64,000 bases of DNA, from assembly GCA_003598085.1 (NCBI GenBank), contig QZKU01000127.1, forward strand, positions 24,334 through 88,333, read 5' to 3'. Made by a program: the position numbers and the translations under genes. The notes under the pieces were generated by a model. That model ran no database searches. It was not told the DNA's origin and worked only from the letters and a program-made list of their open reading frames with translations. Shown piece by piece: positions 18,362 to 27,813 of this stretch; within the stretch, counting starts at the first letter, position 1; every line of letters starts with the position of its first letter. This stretch comes from Candidatus Abyssobacteria bacterium SURF_5. GTDB lineage: Bacteria > Abyssobacteria > SURF-5.

Positions 18362-20360
18362 ATTTTTTTTGCGCGGCTGCCTCGCCGCCTTTTTTTCCCT
18401 TCAGCAAGTTCTCCACAACCGAGGTGTCGGCCAGGGTCGTGGTATCACCGATCTGCTCACTGCCTTCGGCGATCTTGCGAAGGATTCGCCTCATGATCTT
18501 GCCGCTTCGCGTCTTCGGCAGACCCTCCGCGAACTGCAGTTCGTCGGGCGTCGCAATCGGACCGATCTCCTTCCTGACGTGCGCGATGAGCTGCTTCCTC
18601 ATTGATTCCGAAGCTTCCACTCCCGCCTTCAACGTCACAAAAGCGTAAATACCCTGCCCCTTGATCTCATGCGGCATCGGGACAACGGCGGCCTCCGAGA
18701 CGTTGGGGTGCGAGACCAGCGCGCTTTCAATCTCAGCGGTGCCCAGTCGATGTCCCGACACGTTGATGACGTCGTCGATCCGGCCCATCAGCCAGAAGTC
18801 GCCGTCTTCATCCTTTCTCGCGCCGTCACCCGTAAAATACAAACCGGGATACAACGTGAAATAGGTTTCCTTGAACCGCTTCGGATCGCCATAGACGCCA
18901 CGCATCATCCCGGGCCACGGCCGCTTGATTATGAGATAGCCGCCCTCATTCGGCTTCGCCGGCGAGCCATCCTCTCGTATCACCTCGGCTTCGACTCCGA
19001 AAAACGGCTTGTTTGCGGAGGCCGGTTTCAGCGTGAAGGCGCCGGGCAGCGGCGTAATCAAAATGCCGCCGGTCTCGGTTTGCCACCAGGTATCCACGAT
19101 CGGACATTTCCCCTTGCCGATCAGGTTGTAATACCACATCCAGGCTTCCGGATTGATCGGTTCGCCGACGGTTCCCAGCAGCCGCAAGCTGGACAGGTTG
19201 TTTCGCTTCGGCCACTCGTCGCCCTCCCTCATGATCGAGCGAATCGCCGTGGGGGCCGTATAGAAGATGTTGACCTTGTACTTGTCTATGATCTGCCAGA
19301 ACCTGTCTCTCTCGGGATAGAACGGCACTCCTTCGTACATCACCGACGTCACGCCCTCGCAGAGAGGCCCGTACACGATGTAGCTGTGACCGGTCACCCA
19401 GCCGATGTCGGCCGTGCACCAGAAAACATCTTCGTCGCGATAGTCGAAGATGTACCGAAACGTCTGGGCCGCATACAGCAAATAGCCGGCGGTGGTATGA
19501 AGCACTCCCTTCGGTTTTCCTGTGCTGCCGCTGGTATAGAGAATGAAGAGCGGGTCCTCCGCGTCCATTATCTCCGGCTCGCATTCGTCTTTGATATCGG
19601 GCGCGTTCATCTCCTCGTGCCACCAGCTTTCCATTCCCGGCTTCATCGATACCTGTTTGAAGGTCCGATTCACCACGATCACCTTTTCAACCGACGGGCA
19701 TTTCGTCAGCGCCTCATCTGCCGCCTTTTTCAGTTCGATGATCTTGCCGTTCCGGAAGCTGGCGTCGACGGTGATAAGCATCCTGGCGCCGCTGTCCTGG
19801 ATGCGATCGCGCAACGCGTCGGCGCTGAACCCGCCGAATACCACGCTGTGAATCGCTCCAATCCGCGTGCACGCAAGCATCGCTATCGGGAGTTCCGGAA
19901 TCATCGGCAAATAGATGCAGACGCGATCGCCCTTCTTTATCCCCTTCTTCTTCAGCACGTTCGCAAACCTGCACACCTCCCGATACAGTTGCTCGTAGGT
20001 GTACGACTTGTCCTCGCCCAGCGGCTCGCCTTCCCATTGAAGAGCGATCTTGTTCCTTCGCTTTGTCTTCAGATGTCGATCCAGACAGTTGTAGGAGACA
20101 TTCAGTTTTCCGCCCTCAAACCACCTGCATTCCGTCGTCTCTGCATTCCAATAGTGGACGCGGTCCCATTTCCTGTACCAATCCAGACTCTCGGCCAGGC
20201 GGCCCCAGAACTGGTCCGGATTTTCCAGCGATTCCCGGTACAGCCGCTCATATTCCTCCTGCGATTTGATCCGCGCCTTCTCCTGGAATTCCTTTGGCGG
20301 CGGGAATTTCCGCTGCTCGTCCATCATCGAGGTGATGCCTTTTCCAGCTTTTGTATGCAT
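18360..20360 (-). CDS. acsA: Acetyl-CoA synthetase, AMP-forming
   Basis: The protein is 666 aa, the usual Acs length. It has the ATP-binding P-loop [18 protein letters not shown], the W-W-x-T-E motif at [12 protein letters not shown], hinge/adenylate motifs [16 protein letters not shown] and [20 protein letters not shown], and the C-terminal [17 protein letters not shown], whose Lys is the acetylation-controlled catalytic residue in this family. The N-terminal ACS domain ([20 protein letters not shown]) is present. It converts acetate, ATP and CoA to acetyl-CoA, AMP and PPi in the cytoplasm. It lies upstream of the OFA transporter, fitting acetate uptake and activation. The tail is Lys/Gly-rich. 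Confidence 0.96.
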   Translation of the reverse strand: MHTKAGKGITSMMDEQRKFPPPKEFQEKARIKSQEEYERLYRESLENPDQFWGRLAESLDWYRKWDRVHYWNAETTECRWFEGGKLNVSYNCLDRHLKTKRRNKIALQWEGEPLGEDKSYTYEQLYREVCRFANVLKKKGIKKGDRVCIYLPMIPELPIAMLACTRIGAIHSVVFGGFSADALRDRIQDSGARMLITVDASFRNGKIIELKKAADEALTKCPSVEKVIVVNRTFKQVSMKPGMESWWHEEMNAPDIKDECEPEIMDAEDPLFILYTSGSTGKPKGVLHTTAGYLLYAAQTFRYIFDYRDEDVFWCTADIGWVTGHSYIVYGPLCEGVTSVMYEGVPFYPERDRFWQIIDKYKVNIFYTAPTAIRSIMREGDEWPKRNNLSSLRLLGTVGEPINPEAWMWYYNLIGKGKCPIVDTWWQTETGGILITPLPGAFTLKPASANKPFFGVEAEVIREDGSPAKPNEGGYLIIKRPWPGMMRGVYGDPKRFKETYFTLYPGLYFTGDGARKDEDGDFWLMGRIDDVINVSGHRLGTAEIESALVSHPNVSEAAVVPMPHEIKGQGIYAFVTLKAGVEASESMRKQLIAHVRKEIGPIATPDELQFAEGLPKTRSGKIMRRILRKIAEGSEQIGDTTTLADTSVVENLLKGKKGGEAAAQKK

Positions 20361-20468
20361 ATCCAGGCTCCTTGTGTATGTCTTTCCTTCAAAGAAACCG
20401 CTGCCACACTACATACAATATCATAACCACAAAAGAACCGCCTCACAAGGTTCAATAGCAGCCCCGTT

Positions 20469-21434
20469 TCAGCCGATGATATTGGCCATCTCAAACATCA
20501 GGTCCTTTTCGCGGATCACCCCGATTACCTTATCCTCGTCCATCACGAGCAGCCTCCTGACGTTCAGGGAAAGGAGCCGGTTTGTCGCCTCCAGCAGATC
20601 CGCGTCCGCATCGATCGAGGGCGGTTTATCCAGCATCAACTCGCGGACTTTCTTTTTGCCGAGCTCATGCACCATGTTCGAAAATATCTGCCCGTGAGTC
20701 CGACCCGATTCCGAAACAATCAGCGAAGGCCGCTCCGACAGCAGGCGCAGATAGGTCGACTCGAGCCCCTGCAGAAAATCGGTAAAGCTGATTATCCCAA
20801 TGATCTTGTCCGCCCGATCGCGGACCAGCACGCACCGGTGAACACCTTCATCTACGGTGGTCGTAATCACTGTCTTGCTGCCGATCACCACTTCAATCGG
20901 CTCTTCCTCGACCGAATCGGTGACAATGGTTTTCTGTCCGAGCAGTATTGCAATAGCCTCGGCAATCGTCCAGTCGTCCCGCACAGACCCAAAGGAACTG
21001 AGAGAAACCATGATGTCTCTCACGCGGCGCTCCTTCTCATACGTTCCCTTCTTCTTGTGGTAGGCTTCTCTGATCTTCACCGCGATCAAGTCGATGTCGC
21101 AGGGCTTCACCAGGTAGGCAAACGCCCCATGGCGGAGGCCGAAGGTAACCGATTCCGACGAACCGTATCCCGTGAGAATGATCACCTGGATATCGGGCCG
21201 TATCTTCTTCAGCGAATAAAGCACCTCATTCCCATCCATCCCCGGCATTTTCAGATCGAGAAGAATGACGTCGAAGCTCTCTTTCTTCACCGCTGCAATG
21301 GCCTCTGAGCCGGATGCGGCCGTCTGAATATTGAACCCGCGCTTCCTGAAGAGAGACTTTGCGTTGGCTCGAAAGTTCTCCTCATCGTCCACCAGCAGGA
21401 CATGTATTTCGTGGGTCTCCTGTGTCTTCTGCAT
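20469..21434 (-). CDS. Response regulator with REC domain and paired CBS domains
   Basis: The protein is about 321 aa. An N-terminal receiver (VLLVDDEENF, VILLDLKMPGMDG, VIILTGYG, LVKPCDI) is followed by two CBS motifs (DWTIAEAIAIL...GIISFTDFLQ and PPSIDADADLLEATNRLL...VIGVIREKDL). No DNA-binding or enzymatic output is visible, so the CBS pair, a usual adenosine-nucleotide sensor, may be the output or a second input. I start it at ATG 21434: GGAG lies seven bases upstream, and the sigma-54 promoter at 21500-21513 overlaps the longer frame's start at 21503, which therefore cannot be used. Confidence 0.9.
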   Translation of the reverse strand: MQKTQETHEIHVLLVDDEENFRANAKSLFRKRGFNIQTAASGSEAIAAVKKESFDVILLDLKMPGMDGNEVLYSLKKIRPDIQVIILTGYGSSESVTFGLRHGAFAYLVKPCDIDLIAVKIREAYHKKKGTYEKERRVRDIMVSLSSFGSVRDDWTIAEAIAILLGQKTIVTDSVEEEPIEVVIGSKTVITTTVDEGVHRCVLVRDRADKIIGIISFTDFLQGLESTYLRLLSERPSLIVSESGRTHGQIFSNMVHELGKKKVRELMLDKPPSIDADADLLEATNRLLSLNVRRLLVMDEDKVIGVIREKDLMFEMANIIG

Positions 21435-21499
21435 GATGATGCTCCTTTCCGGCCTCCAGCGGCGCATATGAAGACCGTCAACCCATGCCCGTTTTGACG

Positions 21500-21513
21500 G
21501 CAATTTCTGTGCC
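21500..21513 (-). promoter_or_regulatory. Sigma-54 promoter for the REC-CBS gene
   Basis: The minus strand reads CGGCACAGAAATTGCC: GGCAC-N5-TTGC with exact GG-N10-GC spacing, the best match of the three paired sites. The predicted transcript starts near 21488 and gives a leader of about 54 nt. Confidence 0.8.
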
Positions 21514-21596
21514 GAGTTTTGCGAAAAGAAAAACCCCTTTCTTTTCGCACCTCAATCCCGGCGGATCGAAGAACTCCCGCGCTCCCGGTTGACGGG

Positions 21597-21624
21597 AATC
21601 TTTACATTTGTAAAGAAAACCGAC
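21597..21624 (-). promoter_or_regulatory. Conserved upstream element (copy B), candidate enhancer/activator site
   Basis: On the plus strand AATC is followed by eight bases and TGTAAAGAAAACCGAC, with the palindrome CTTTACATTTGTAAAG. It lies about 98 bp upstream of the -24 element at 21512-21513, matching copies A and C in sequence and position. Confidence 0.7.
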
Positions 21625-21894
21625 GATTTCGCGCCGCCCCGCGGCGACGGTGATGCAATCTCTGCTTTCCCGATCTGGCGACATCGATAATCGCGCACTT
21701 GTCTGAGTTTGCTTATCGTTTCACCGCACGCGGCGCCGCCGCTTCCGACCACTGCCGCCCGTGATTTGATTCGGCATAGTTGTTGCTCCTAGATTGTTTA
21801 ACGCATTGTGTCATAACGGGATTGTCGAAACAACCCTTTCCGGTTGTCCCAAAAGAGGGTATGTTGCTTCTGCTGACCTCTAAGGAGATAAACC
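21625..21894. other. Rest of the divergent intergenic region before the hydrogenase operon
   Basis: No gene is seen. A hairpin-capable cluster lies at about 21818-21850, with GGGATTGT, ACAACC and GGTTGTCCC able to pair in alternative ways. It sits 45-75 bp before the first hydrogenase gene and could be an operator. No convincing -35/-10 pair for the plus-strand operon is visible. AAGGAG precedes the ATG at 21895. Confidence 0.35.
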
Positions 21895-22419
21895 ATGAAG
21901 TGCGAATGTGCTTGCGAAATGATACCCGATGAATTTACCGAGGAGCAATGGAAACGTGTCGATGAGGTTATCGCACGTTACCGCAACAAACCCGGCGCCC
22001 TGATTCCTGTGCTCGAAACGGTGCAGGGAATCACGGGTTACCTCCCGGAGTCCGTGCAGCGGCGCGTGGCAAGAGGCCTGAACATCCCGCTCTCACAAGT
22101 ATATGGCGTCGTCACATTCTACTCGTTCTTCACCATGAAGCCCCGCGGCAGACACCAGGTGCGCGTGTGCCTGGGAACCGCCTGCCATGTCAGGGGATCC
22201 CACAGGGTGCTCCGCGATATGGAGCAAAAACTGGGAATCGAGCCAGGCGAATGCACCGACGACAGGGAATTCAGCCTCGATATAGTCCGCTGCGTGGGCG
22301 CGTGCGGCTTGGCGCCCGTCATGGTTGTTGACGATGACACGCATAAACAGGTAAAGGTGGCCAGGCTCGATCAGATTCTGGATAAGTACCGCCGGCCCGC
22401 CGAGGAGCAGAAACCATGA
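21895..22419 (+). CDS. hndA: NuoE/HndA-type [2Fe-2S] subunit of bifurcating [FeFe] hydrogenase
   Basis: The protein is 174 aa. The N-terminal helical part (ALIPVLETVQGITGYLPESVQ) and thioredoxin-fold [2Fe-2S] domain are typical of the 24-kDa subunit family. The cluster ligands are C-x4-C in RVCLGTACHVRG and C-x3-C in VRCVGACGLAPVM. It passes electrons between the flavin subunit and the hydrogenase subunit. It opens the operon and overlaps the next gene by four bases (ATGA). AAGGAG is present eight bases before the ATG. Confidence 0.94.
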   Translation: MKCECACEMIPDEFTEEQWKRVDEVIARYRNKPGALIPVLETVQGITGYLPESVQRRVARGLNIPLSQVYGVVTFYSFFTMKPRGRHQVRVCLGTACHVRGSHRVLRDMEQKLGIEPGECTDDREFSLDIVRCVGACGLAPVMVVDDDTHKQVKVARLDQILDKYRRPAEEQKP

Positions 22420-25400
22420 CAAAGAAGAACATCACCACTACCGATCTGATACGCATAAAAGACGAGGTCGCGAAAGAAAGAAAAAAATATCGCCTCAGCG
22501 CCATGGTGTGCGGAGGCACCGGATGCCACGCCGGCGGGAGCAAAGCAGTCATCAGCGCCCTCCAGGAAGAAGTCCGGAAAAAGGGACTCGCTCAAGAAGT
22601 GATGGTGGTACAGACCGGGTGCAACGGCTTCTGCGCCATGGGGCCGGTCATGACCGTCCTTCCGGAATCAATTTTTTATCAGAAGCTTGCCCCCGAAGAC
22701 ATGGCGGAAGTGGTCGAACAACATTTCCTGAAAGGGCGCCCCGTCAAGCGCCTCATGTACGTTGACCCGGTAACCGGAGCCATCATCCCGCGGCTCGACG
22801 ACATTCCTTTCTTTGCCAATCAGCAATTGCGGGTGCTCCACAACAAGGGCATGATCGACCCCGAAAAGATTGAGGATTACATCTGGCGCGACGGCTACAT
22901 TGCCGCCGCCAAAGCCCTGCTCGAAATGGGTCCCCGCGAGATAATCAACGAAGTGAAACTCTCGGCCATCCGCGGGCGGGGAGGAGCCGGATTCCCCACA
23001 GGCGTTAAATGGGAATTTTGCGCTAATTCCAAGGGAGACATAAAGTACGTGCTCTGCAATGCGGACGAGGGCGATCCCGGCGCCTTCATGGACCGTAGCG
23101 TAATGGAGGCCGATCCCCATTCCATTCTGGAAGGAATGATCATCGCCGCAAAAGCGATCGGCTCGCACCAGGGCTATATCTATTGCCGCGCCGAATATCC
23201 GCTTGCGGTGCGACGGCTCACTATCGCAATCGATCAGGCGCGCGAACTCGGCCTGTTGGGCAAAAACATTCTCGGATCGGCTTTCGATTTCGACGTCGAG
23301 ATCTACCAGGGAGCCGGCGCATTTGTGTGCGGCGAAGAAACCGCCCTCATGACTTCCATCGAGGGACGCCGCGGCATGCCGCGCCCGCGCCCCCCCTTCC
23401 CGGCCATTTCCGGACTGTGGAAAAAACCGACCATCCTGAATAACGTTGAAACCTTTGCCAATATCCCGCAGATCATCCTCGAGGGCGGCGACAAATACGC
23501 GAAAATCGGAACCGAATCCTCGAAGGGCACGAAGATATTCGCGTTGACCGGCAAAGTCAACAATATCGGATTAGTCGAGGTGCCTATGGGCACCTCCATC
23601 GGACAAATCATCTTCGACATCGGCGGAGGCATCCCCGGCGGCAAAAACTTCAAAGCCGCCCAGCTCGGTGGACCCTCCGGAGGATGCATCCCCGCCGAGC
23701 ATCTGAACCTGCCGACGGATTATGAGGCCATCACCCGGGCCGGCGCTATCATGGGATCGGGCGGATTGATCGTCATGGACGAGGACAACTGCATGGTGGA
23801 CATGGCCCGCTATTTCATGGATTTCTGTCAGGACGAATCCTGCGGCAAGTGCACCCCATGCAGGATAGGCACCAAGCGGATGCTCGAAATCCTCCAGCGC
23901 ATCTGCAAGGGAGAAGGCCGGCAGGGCGACATCGAACTGCTCGAGGAACTCGCAGGCGCCATCAAGGACACCGCCCTTTGCGGCCTCGGACAAACGGCTC
24001 CCAATCCCGTTCTGAGCACGATCAGGTATTTCCGCCATGAATATGAGGCTCATATCCGCGACAAACACTGCGCCGCCGCCGTCTGCTCCGCCTTGTTCAA
24101 GAGCCCGTGCCAGCATACGTGCCCCATCGAGATGGACATCCCCGAGTACGTCGCTCTCGTCCGCGCCGAACGGATCGACGACGCCTATACGGTCCTCAAG
24201 CGAACCAACCCGTTCCCCAGCGTCTGCGGCCGCGTTTGCGGGCATCCGTGCCAGTCGAAATGCAGGCGCGGTCAGCTCGACGAACCTGTCGCAATCAAGT
24301 TCCTCAAGCGTTACGTAGCCGATAATGCCAGGAGGCCGGCCGTCGAACCGATTCCCGTAACCCAAAAGGAGCGCGTCGCAATCGTAGGGGCGGGACCGTC
24401 CGGCCTTACGGCCGCGCTCGAACTGAAGAAACGAGGATATGCCGTCACCGTCTTTGAAGAACTCCCGTACGCGGGCGGAATGCTCCGCTGGGGCATCCCG
24501 GCGTATCGCCTCCCCCGCGAAGTTCTTGACAGGGAAATCAAGGATATTATTGACACCGGCGTCCAGTTGCGGCTGAACACGCGAATCGGACGCGAAATCA
24601 GCTTCGAGGAACTGGAGCGCGAGTATGACATGATCTACCTCGCGATCGGGGCCCACAAGAGCCTCTCGCTCAATATTCCCGGAGAGGATACCGAGGGCGT
24701 ATTCGGGGCGGTCGAACTGCTGAGAATTCACAACCTGGATCGACCGGTCAAGATCGGTAAACGCGCGGCGGTCATCGGCGGCGGCAACTCGGCCATCGAC
24801 TCCGCCCGAACCGCGATCCGGCTGGGAGCCGAAAACGTAACCATTTACTATCGCCGTGAGCGAAAAGACATGCCCGCTCAGGAGGCCGAAATAAGAGCCG
24901 CCGAGGAAGAGGGCGTCCACCTCGAGTATCTGGCGGCTCCCGTGGCCGTTAAGTCCAAGAACGGCAGAGTGTCCGGCCTCGAGCTTGCGCGCATGAAGCT
25001 GGGCCTCTTTGATCGCTCCGGGCGCAAACGTCCCGAGCCGATTAAAGGCTCCGAGTTTACCGCCGAAGTCGACACCGTCATCGCCGCAATCAGTCAATCC
25101 GTCGACCTCGATTTCGTTAATGGGGACAGCGCAATTCAAATCGAGCGAGGAGCAATCAAAATAAATTCGAATCTGCAGACCGGCAACCCAAAGGTATGGG
25201 CGGGCGGAGACGCAGTCACCGGACCCGCCATGGTGATCGACGCAATCCGGGCAGGGCGCGATGCGGCCATCCGCATCGACACCGCCCTCCGGACGGCAAA
25301 CGGACAAAGACCGTGGGTCGCGCCGTCCGATGGAGCCATCGACATCCCGCTCCAGATCGATGAGGAAGTTGTCGAGAAGCCGCAGGCGGCAATGCCCGGG

Positions 25401-25514
25401 GAACCGGCTATCGAGCGGAAGAGAGATTTCCGCGAAGTCGAACTCGGCTACACCTCGAGGCTCGCTGTCGAAGAGGCGCGCCGCTGCATGCGGTGTGACG
25501 CCAAAATCGATTGA
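22416..25514 (+). CDS. NuoF/HndC-type flavin subunit fused to GltD-like NAD(P)H-binding flavoprotein
   Basis: The protein is 1032 aa. Residues about 25-120 are a thioredoxin-like [2Fe-2S] domain (VCGGTGCHAGG, TGCNGFCAMGP). Residues about 130-550 are NuoF, with NADH/FMN site GRGGAGFPTGVKW, CGEETALMTSIEGRRG, and [4Fe-4S] ligands ESCGKCTPCRIG plus ALCGLGQTAPNP. Residues about 560-1032 are a GltD-type module with Cys-rich N-terminus (CQHTCPIEMDIPEY, CGRVCGHPCQSKCRRG), FAD loop VAIVGAGPSGLTAA, NAD(P) loop VIGGGNSAIDSARTA, and C-terminal CMRCDAK. In the NuoF family this is the NADH- and bifurcation-associated subunit. The GltD module could add a second pyridine-nucleotide site, possibly NADPH, but that is inference. 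Confidence 0.93.
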   Translation: MTKKNITTTDLIRIKDEVAKERKKYRLSAMVCGGTGCHAGGSKAVISALQEEVRKKGLAQEVMVVQTGCNGFCAMGPVMTVLPESIFYQKLAPEDMAEVVEQHFLKGRPVKRLMYVDPVTGAIIPRLDDIPFFANQQLRVLHNKGMIDPEKIEDYIWRDGYIAAAKALLEMGPREIINEVKLSAIRGRGGAGFPTGVKWEFCANSKGDIKYVLCNADEGDPGAFMDRSVMEADPHSILEGMIIAAKAIGSHQGYIYCRAEYPLAVRRLTIAIDQARELGLLGKNILGSAFDFDVEIYQGAGAFVCGEETALMTSIEGRRGMPRPRPPFPAISGLWKKPTILNNVETFANIPQIILEGGDKYAKIGTESSKGTKIFALTGKVNNIGLVEVPMGTSIGQIIFDIGGGIPGGKNFKAAQLGGPSGGCIPAEHLNLPTDYEAITRAGAIMGSGGLIVMDEDNCMVDMARYFMDFCQDESCGKCTPCRIGTKRMLEILQRICKGEGRQGDIELLEELAGAIKDTALCGLGQTAPNPVLSTIRYFRHEYEAHIRDKHCAAAVCSALFKSPCQHTCPIEMDIPEYVALVRAERIDDAYTVLKRTNPFPSVCGRVCGHPCQSKCRRGQLDEPVAIKFLKRYVADNARRPAVEPIPVTQKERVAIVGAGPSGLTAALELKKRGYAVTVFEELPYAGGMLRWGIPAYRLPREVLDREIKDIIDTGVQLRLNTRIGREISFEELEREYDMIYLAIGAHKSLSLNIPGEDTEGVFGAVELLRIHNLDRPVKIGKRAAVIGGGNSAIDSARTAIRLGAENVTIYYRRERKDMPAQEAEIRAAEEEGVHLEYLAAPVAVKSKNGRVSGLELARMKLGLFDRSGRKRPEPIKGSEFTAEVDTVIAAISQSVDLDFVNGDSAIQIERGAIKINSNLQTGNPKVWAGGDAVTGPAMVIDAIRAGRDAAIRIDTALRTANGQRPWVAPSDGAIDIPLQIDEEVVEKPQAAMPGEPAIERKRDFREVELGYTSRLAVEEARRCMRCDAKID

Positions 25515-25542
25515 ATGGCGATATCGATAAAGGAGATCAGGA

Positions 25543-27270
25543 ATGGTTACGCTGACAATAGATAATCGTGAGGTGAAGGTTCCCGAAGGGACCCCCATCC
25601 TCGAGGCGGCGCGCTCGATCGGTATTCGCATACCCACCCTGTGCGCGCTCCCCGAGATTAATCATACGCCCGGCGCATGTCGCGTGTGCGTGGTCGAAGT
25701 CGATCGAAGCCGAACCCTCGTCGCCTCCTGCGTCTATCCGGTGGCCGAGGGCATGAAGGTGAAAACTAACTCGGAGCGCGTGCGCCGGGCGCGCCGGAGC
25801 GTGGTCGAATTCCTCCTGTCCGACCATCCCGCCGATTGCAACATCTGCCAGAAACACGAACACTGTGAGCTGCAGGCGGTGGCCGAGCTCGTCGGCGTGC
25901 GAACCATACGCGTCCCCCGTACCATATTCAATTCGCGCCAAGTCGACGACTCCTCTCCTTCGCTCGTTCGTGATTCCTCCAAATGCGTCAACTGTGTCAG
26001 GTGCGTCGCCGTCTGCGCGGAAGTGCAGGGAGTCAGCCTGCTGACTCCCGAGGGACGCGGATTTGAATCGAAGGTCGTGCCCGCAATGAACGCTAACCTT
26101 GCGGATTCAGCGTGCACCTACTGCGGGCAATGCTCGGTCGTGTGCCCGACCGGCGCCATCATCGAACACGATGATACTGATAAAGTGTTCGCCGCGCTCG
26201 AAGACCCGTCAAAGCATGTGATCGTGCAGGAGGCGCCGGCGATACGAGCCGCGCTCGGCGAGGAATTCGGAATGCCGCCGGGAACGCTCGTCACCGGCAA
26301 AATGATAGCCGCTCTCCGAAGGCTCGGCTTCGACAGAATCTTCGATACCAACTTCACCGCCGATCTGACTATTATCGAGGAGGGCAACGAGTTGCTCAAG
26401 CGGGTCAAGACCGGCGGAAAACTCCCGATGATAACGTCGTGCAGCCCCGGCTGGATCAAGTTCATCGAGCATTTCTATCCATCGCTCCTTCCGCATCTCA
26501 GCACCTGCAAGTCGCCCCAGCAAATGTTCGGAGCGTTGGCCAAAACGTATTACCCAAAACTCACCGGCATCGACCCGAAGGACATCTTTGTCGTCTCTAT
26601 CATGCCCTGCACCGCAAAGAAATATGAGGCTTCGCGGCCGGAAATGTGCTCGTCGGGATATCGCGACGTCGATGCCGTCCTTACCACGCGCGAACTCGGC
26701 CGCATGATCCGGCAGGCCGGAATCGATTTCGTGAATCTGCCGGACGAGCCGTACGATCCTCCCATGGGGCAATACACCGGCGCCGGCACCATTTTCGGCG
26801 CCACCGGCGGCGTCATGGAGGCCGCGCTGCGAACCGTCTACGCCGTCGTCTGCGGCCACAACATGCCGAGCCTCGACATCATGCCGGTCCGTGGCCTTGA
26901 GGGCGTGAAAGAAGCCGCCATGCAGGTCGGCCCTCTCGGCGAGGTCCGCGTCGCTGTCGCTCACGGCCTCGGCAATGCGCGCAAATTGCTGGATAAGGTG
27001 ATGGACGGCTCCGCAAATTATCATTTCATAGAGATCATGGCCTGTCCCGGCGGGTGCGTCGGCGGCGGCGGACAGCCGCTTCCCGTGAGCAATGAAAAGC
27101 GCAGCCTGCGAGCGCAGGCGCTGTACGTCGACGACGCCGAAGTCCAGCAACTCCGGCAATCGCACGAGAATCCGGCCGTTAAAGAGCTGTATGAGAAATT
27201 TCTGAAAGAACCGCTCGGTGCAATGTCTCACAAACTGCTCCACACACACTACGTCGAGCGCGACTTTTAA
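25543..27270 (+). CDS. hydA: [FeFe] hydrogenase catalytic subunit
   Basis: The protein is 575 aa. It has an N-terminal [2Fe-2S] ferredoxin domain (C residues in PTLCALPEINHTPGACRVCVVEV), a His-ligated [4Fe-4S] segment (HPADCNICQKHEHCELQ), a 2x[4Fe-4S] ferredoxin domain (KCVNCVRCVAVC, CTYCGQCSVVCPTGAI), and all three H-cluster signatures: L1 TSCSPGW, L2 MPCTAKKYEA, L3 EIMACPGGCVGGGGQP. A C-terminal small-subunit-like tail ends HTHYVERDF. It catalyses reversible H2 oxidation/proton reduction. With the two preceding genes it makes a three-subunit NAD(P)- and ferredoxin-linked bifurcating type. AAAGGAGAT precedes the ATG. Confidence 0.97.
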   Translation: MVTLTIDNREVKVPEGTPILEAARSIGIRIPTLCALPEINHTPGACRVCVVEVDRSRTLVASCVYPVAEGMKVKTNSERVRRARRSVVEFLLSDHPADCNICQKHEHCELQAVAELVGVRTIRVPRTIFNSRQVDDSSPSLVRDSSKCVNCVRCVAVCAEVQGVSLLTPEGRGFESKVVPAMNANLADSACTYCGQCSVVCPTGAIIEHDDTDKVFAALEDPSKHVIVQEAPAIRAALGEEFGMPPGTLVTGKMIAALRRLGFDRIFDTNFTADLTIIEEGNELLKRVKTGGKLPMITSCSPGWIKFIEHFYPSLLPHLSTCKSPQQMFGALAKTYYPKLTGIDPKDIFVVSIMPCTAKKYEASRPEMCSSGYRDVDAVLTTRELGRMIRQAGIDFVNLPDEPYDPPMGQYTGAGTIFGATGGVMEAALRTVYAVVCGHNMPSLDIMPVRGLEGVKEAAMQVGPLGEVRVAVAHGLGNARKLLDKVMDGSANYHFIEIMACPGGCVGGGGQPLPVSNEKRSLRAQALYVDDAEVQQLRQSHENPAVKELYEKFLKEPLGAMSHKLLHTHYVERDF

Positions 27271-27291
27271 GCTTCACAAAGGAGGGTACGC

Positions 27292-27699
27292 ATGGCTACC
27301 AATGGCAACATTCTCCTGGTCGACGACGACCGGGATATCCGGGACGCTATCCAGATCATCCTGGAGAAGCACGGCTACAAGGTTCAGACCGCTGCAAACG
27401 GACGCGAAGCGCTCGCGGCTCTGAAAGCCAAGCTCCCCGATCTCATGATCCTGGACATCATGATGAGCACCGACACCGAGGGATTCGACCTGGCATTCGA
27501 ATTGAGGGGAAAACCCGAATACGAAAATCTGCCGATCATAATGCTGACCAGTTTCCTCGAAAAGGTCAGGGGCGAGGGCCCCGACAAGTTCCAGCACATC
27601 CTCGGTGAGGAGTGGCCGGCGAAGTGGCTGTTCGAGAAGCCCGTCGATACAAAAAAGCTTCTGGACAAGATACAGGCGATTTTGGCCGAGGCTTCCTGA
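27292..27699 (+). CDS. Single-domain response regulator in the hydrogenase operon
   Basis: The protein is 135 aa with AAAGGAGGG just before its ATG, 21 bp after hydA. Receiver residues are present (ILLVDDDRD, LMILDIMMS, IIMLTSF, FEKPVD). Between the Thr/Ser and Lys positions there is an enlarged alpha-4 region (EKVRGEGPDKFQHILGEEW), longer than in ordinary RECs. There is no output domain. It probably pairs with the membrane kinase encoded at 28486-30489 in the same operon. Confidence 0.92.
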   Translation: MATNGNILLVDDDRDIRDAIQIILEKHGYKVQTAANGREALAALKAKLPDLMILDIMMSTDTEGFDLAFELRGKPEYENLPIIMLTSFLEKVRGEGPDKFQHILGEEWPAKWLFEKPVDTKKLLDKIQAILAEAS

Positions 27700-27813
27700 G
27701 AACGACTGCGCTCAGAGTCCGTGGGCGGATCTAAAAACCGTTTCCGACCGCGAACGCTTGGCACGAACTCTTTCGCTTCTCGAGGACAGCCTCCTGTAGA
27801 GGAGGCGAAACCT

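Noticed and set aside
18669-20426. 585-codon plus-strand open frame opposite acsA
   Set aside because: It is an antisense shadow of a full-length, motif-complete acetyl-CoA synthetase.
21818-21850. Possible Rex-type redox operator before the hydrogenase operon
   Set aside because: TTGT and ACAA half-sites are present, but the spacing and inner bases do not match a Rex palindrome; kept only as an unspecific inverted repeat.
23571-25637. 688-codon minus-strand open frame opposite the NuoF-GltD fusion
   Set aside because: The plus-strand protein has complete, conserved domains across the same bases. The antisense translation shows no family signature.
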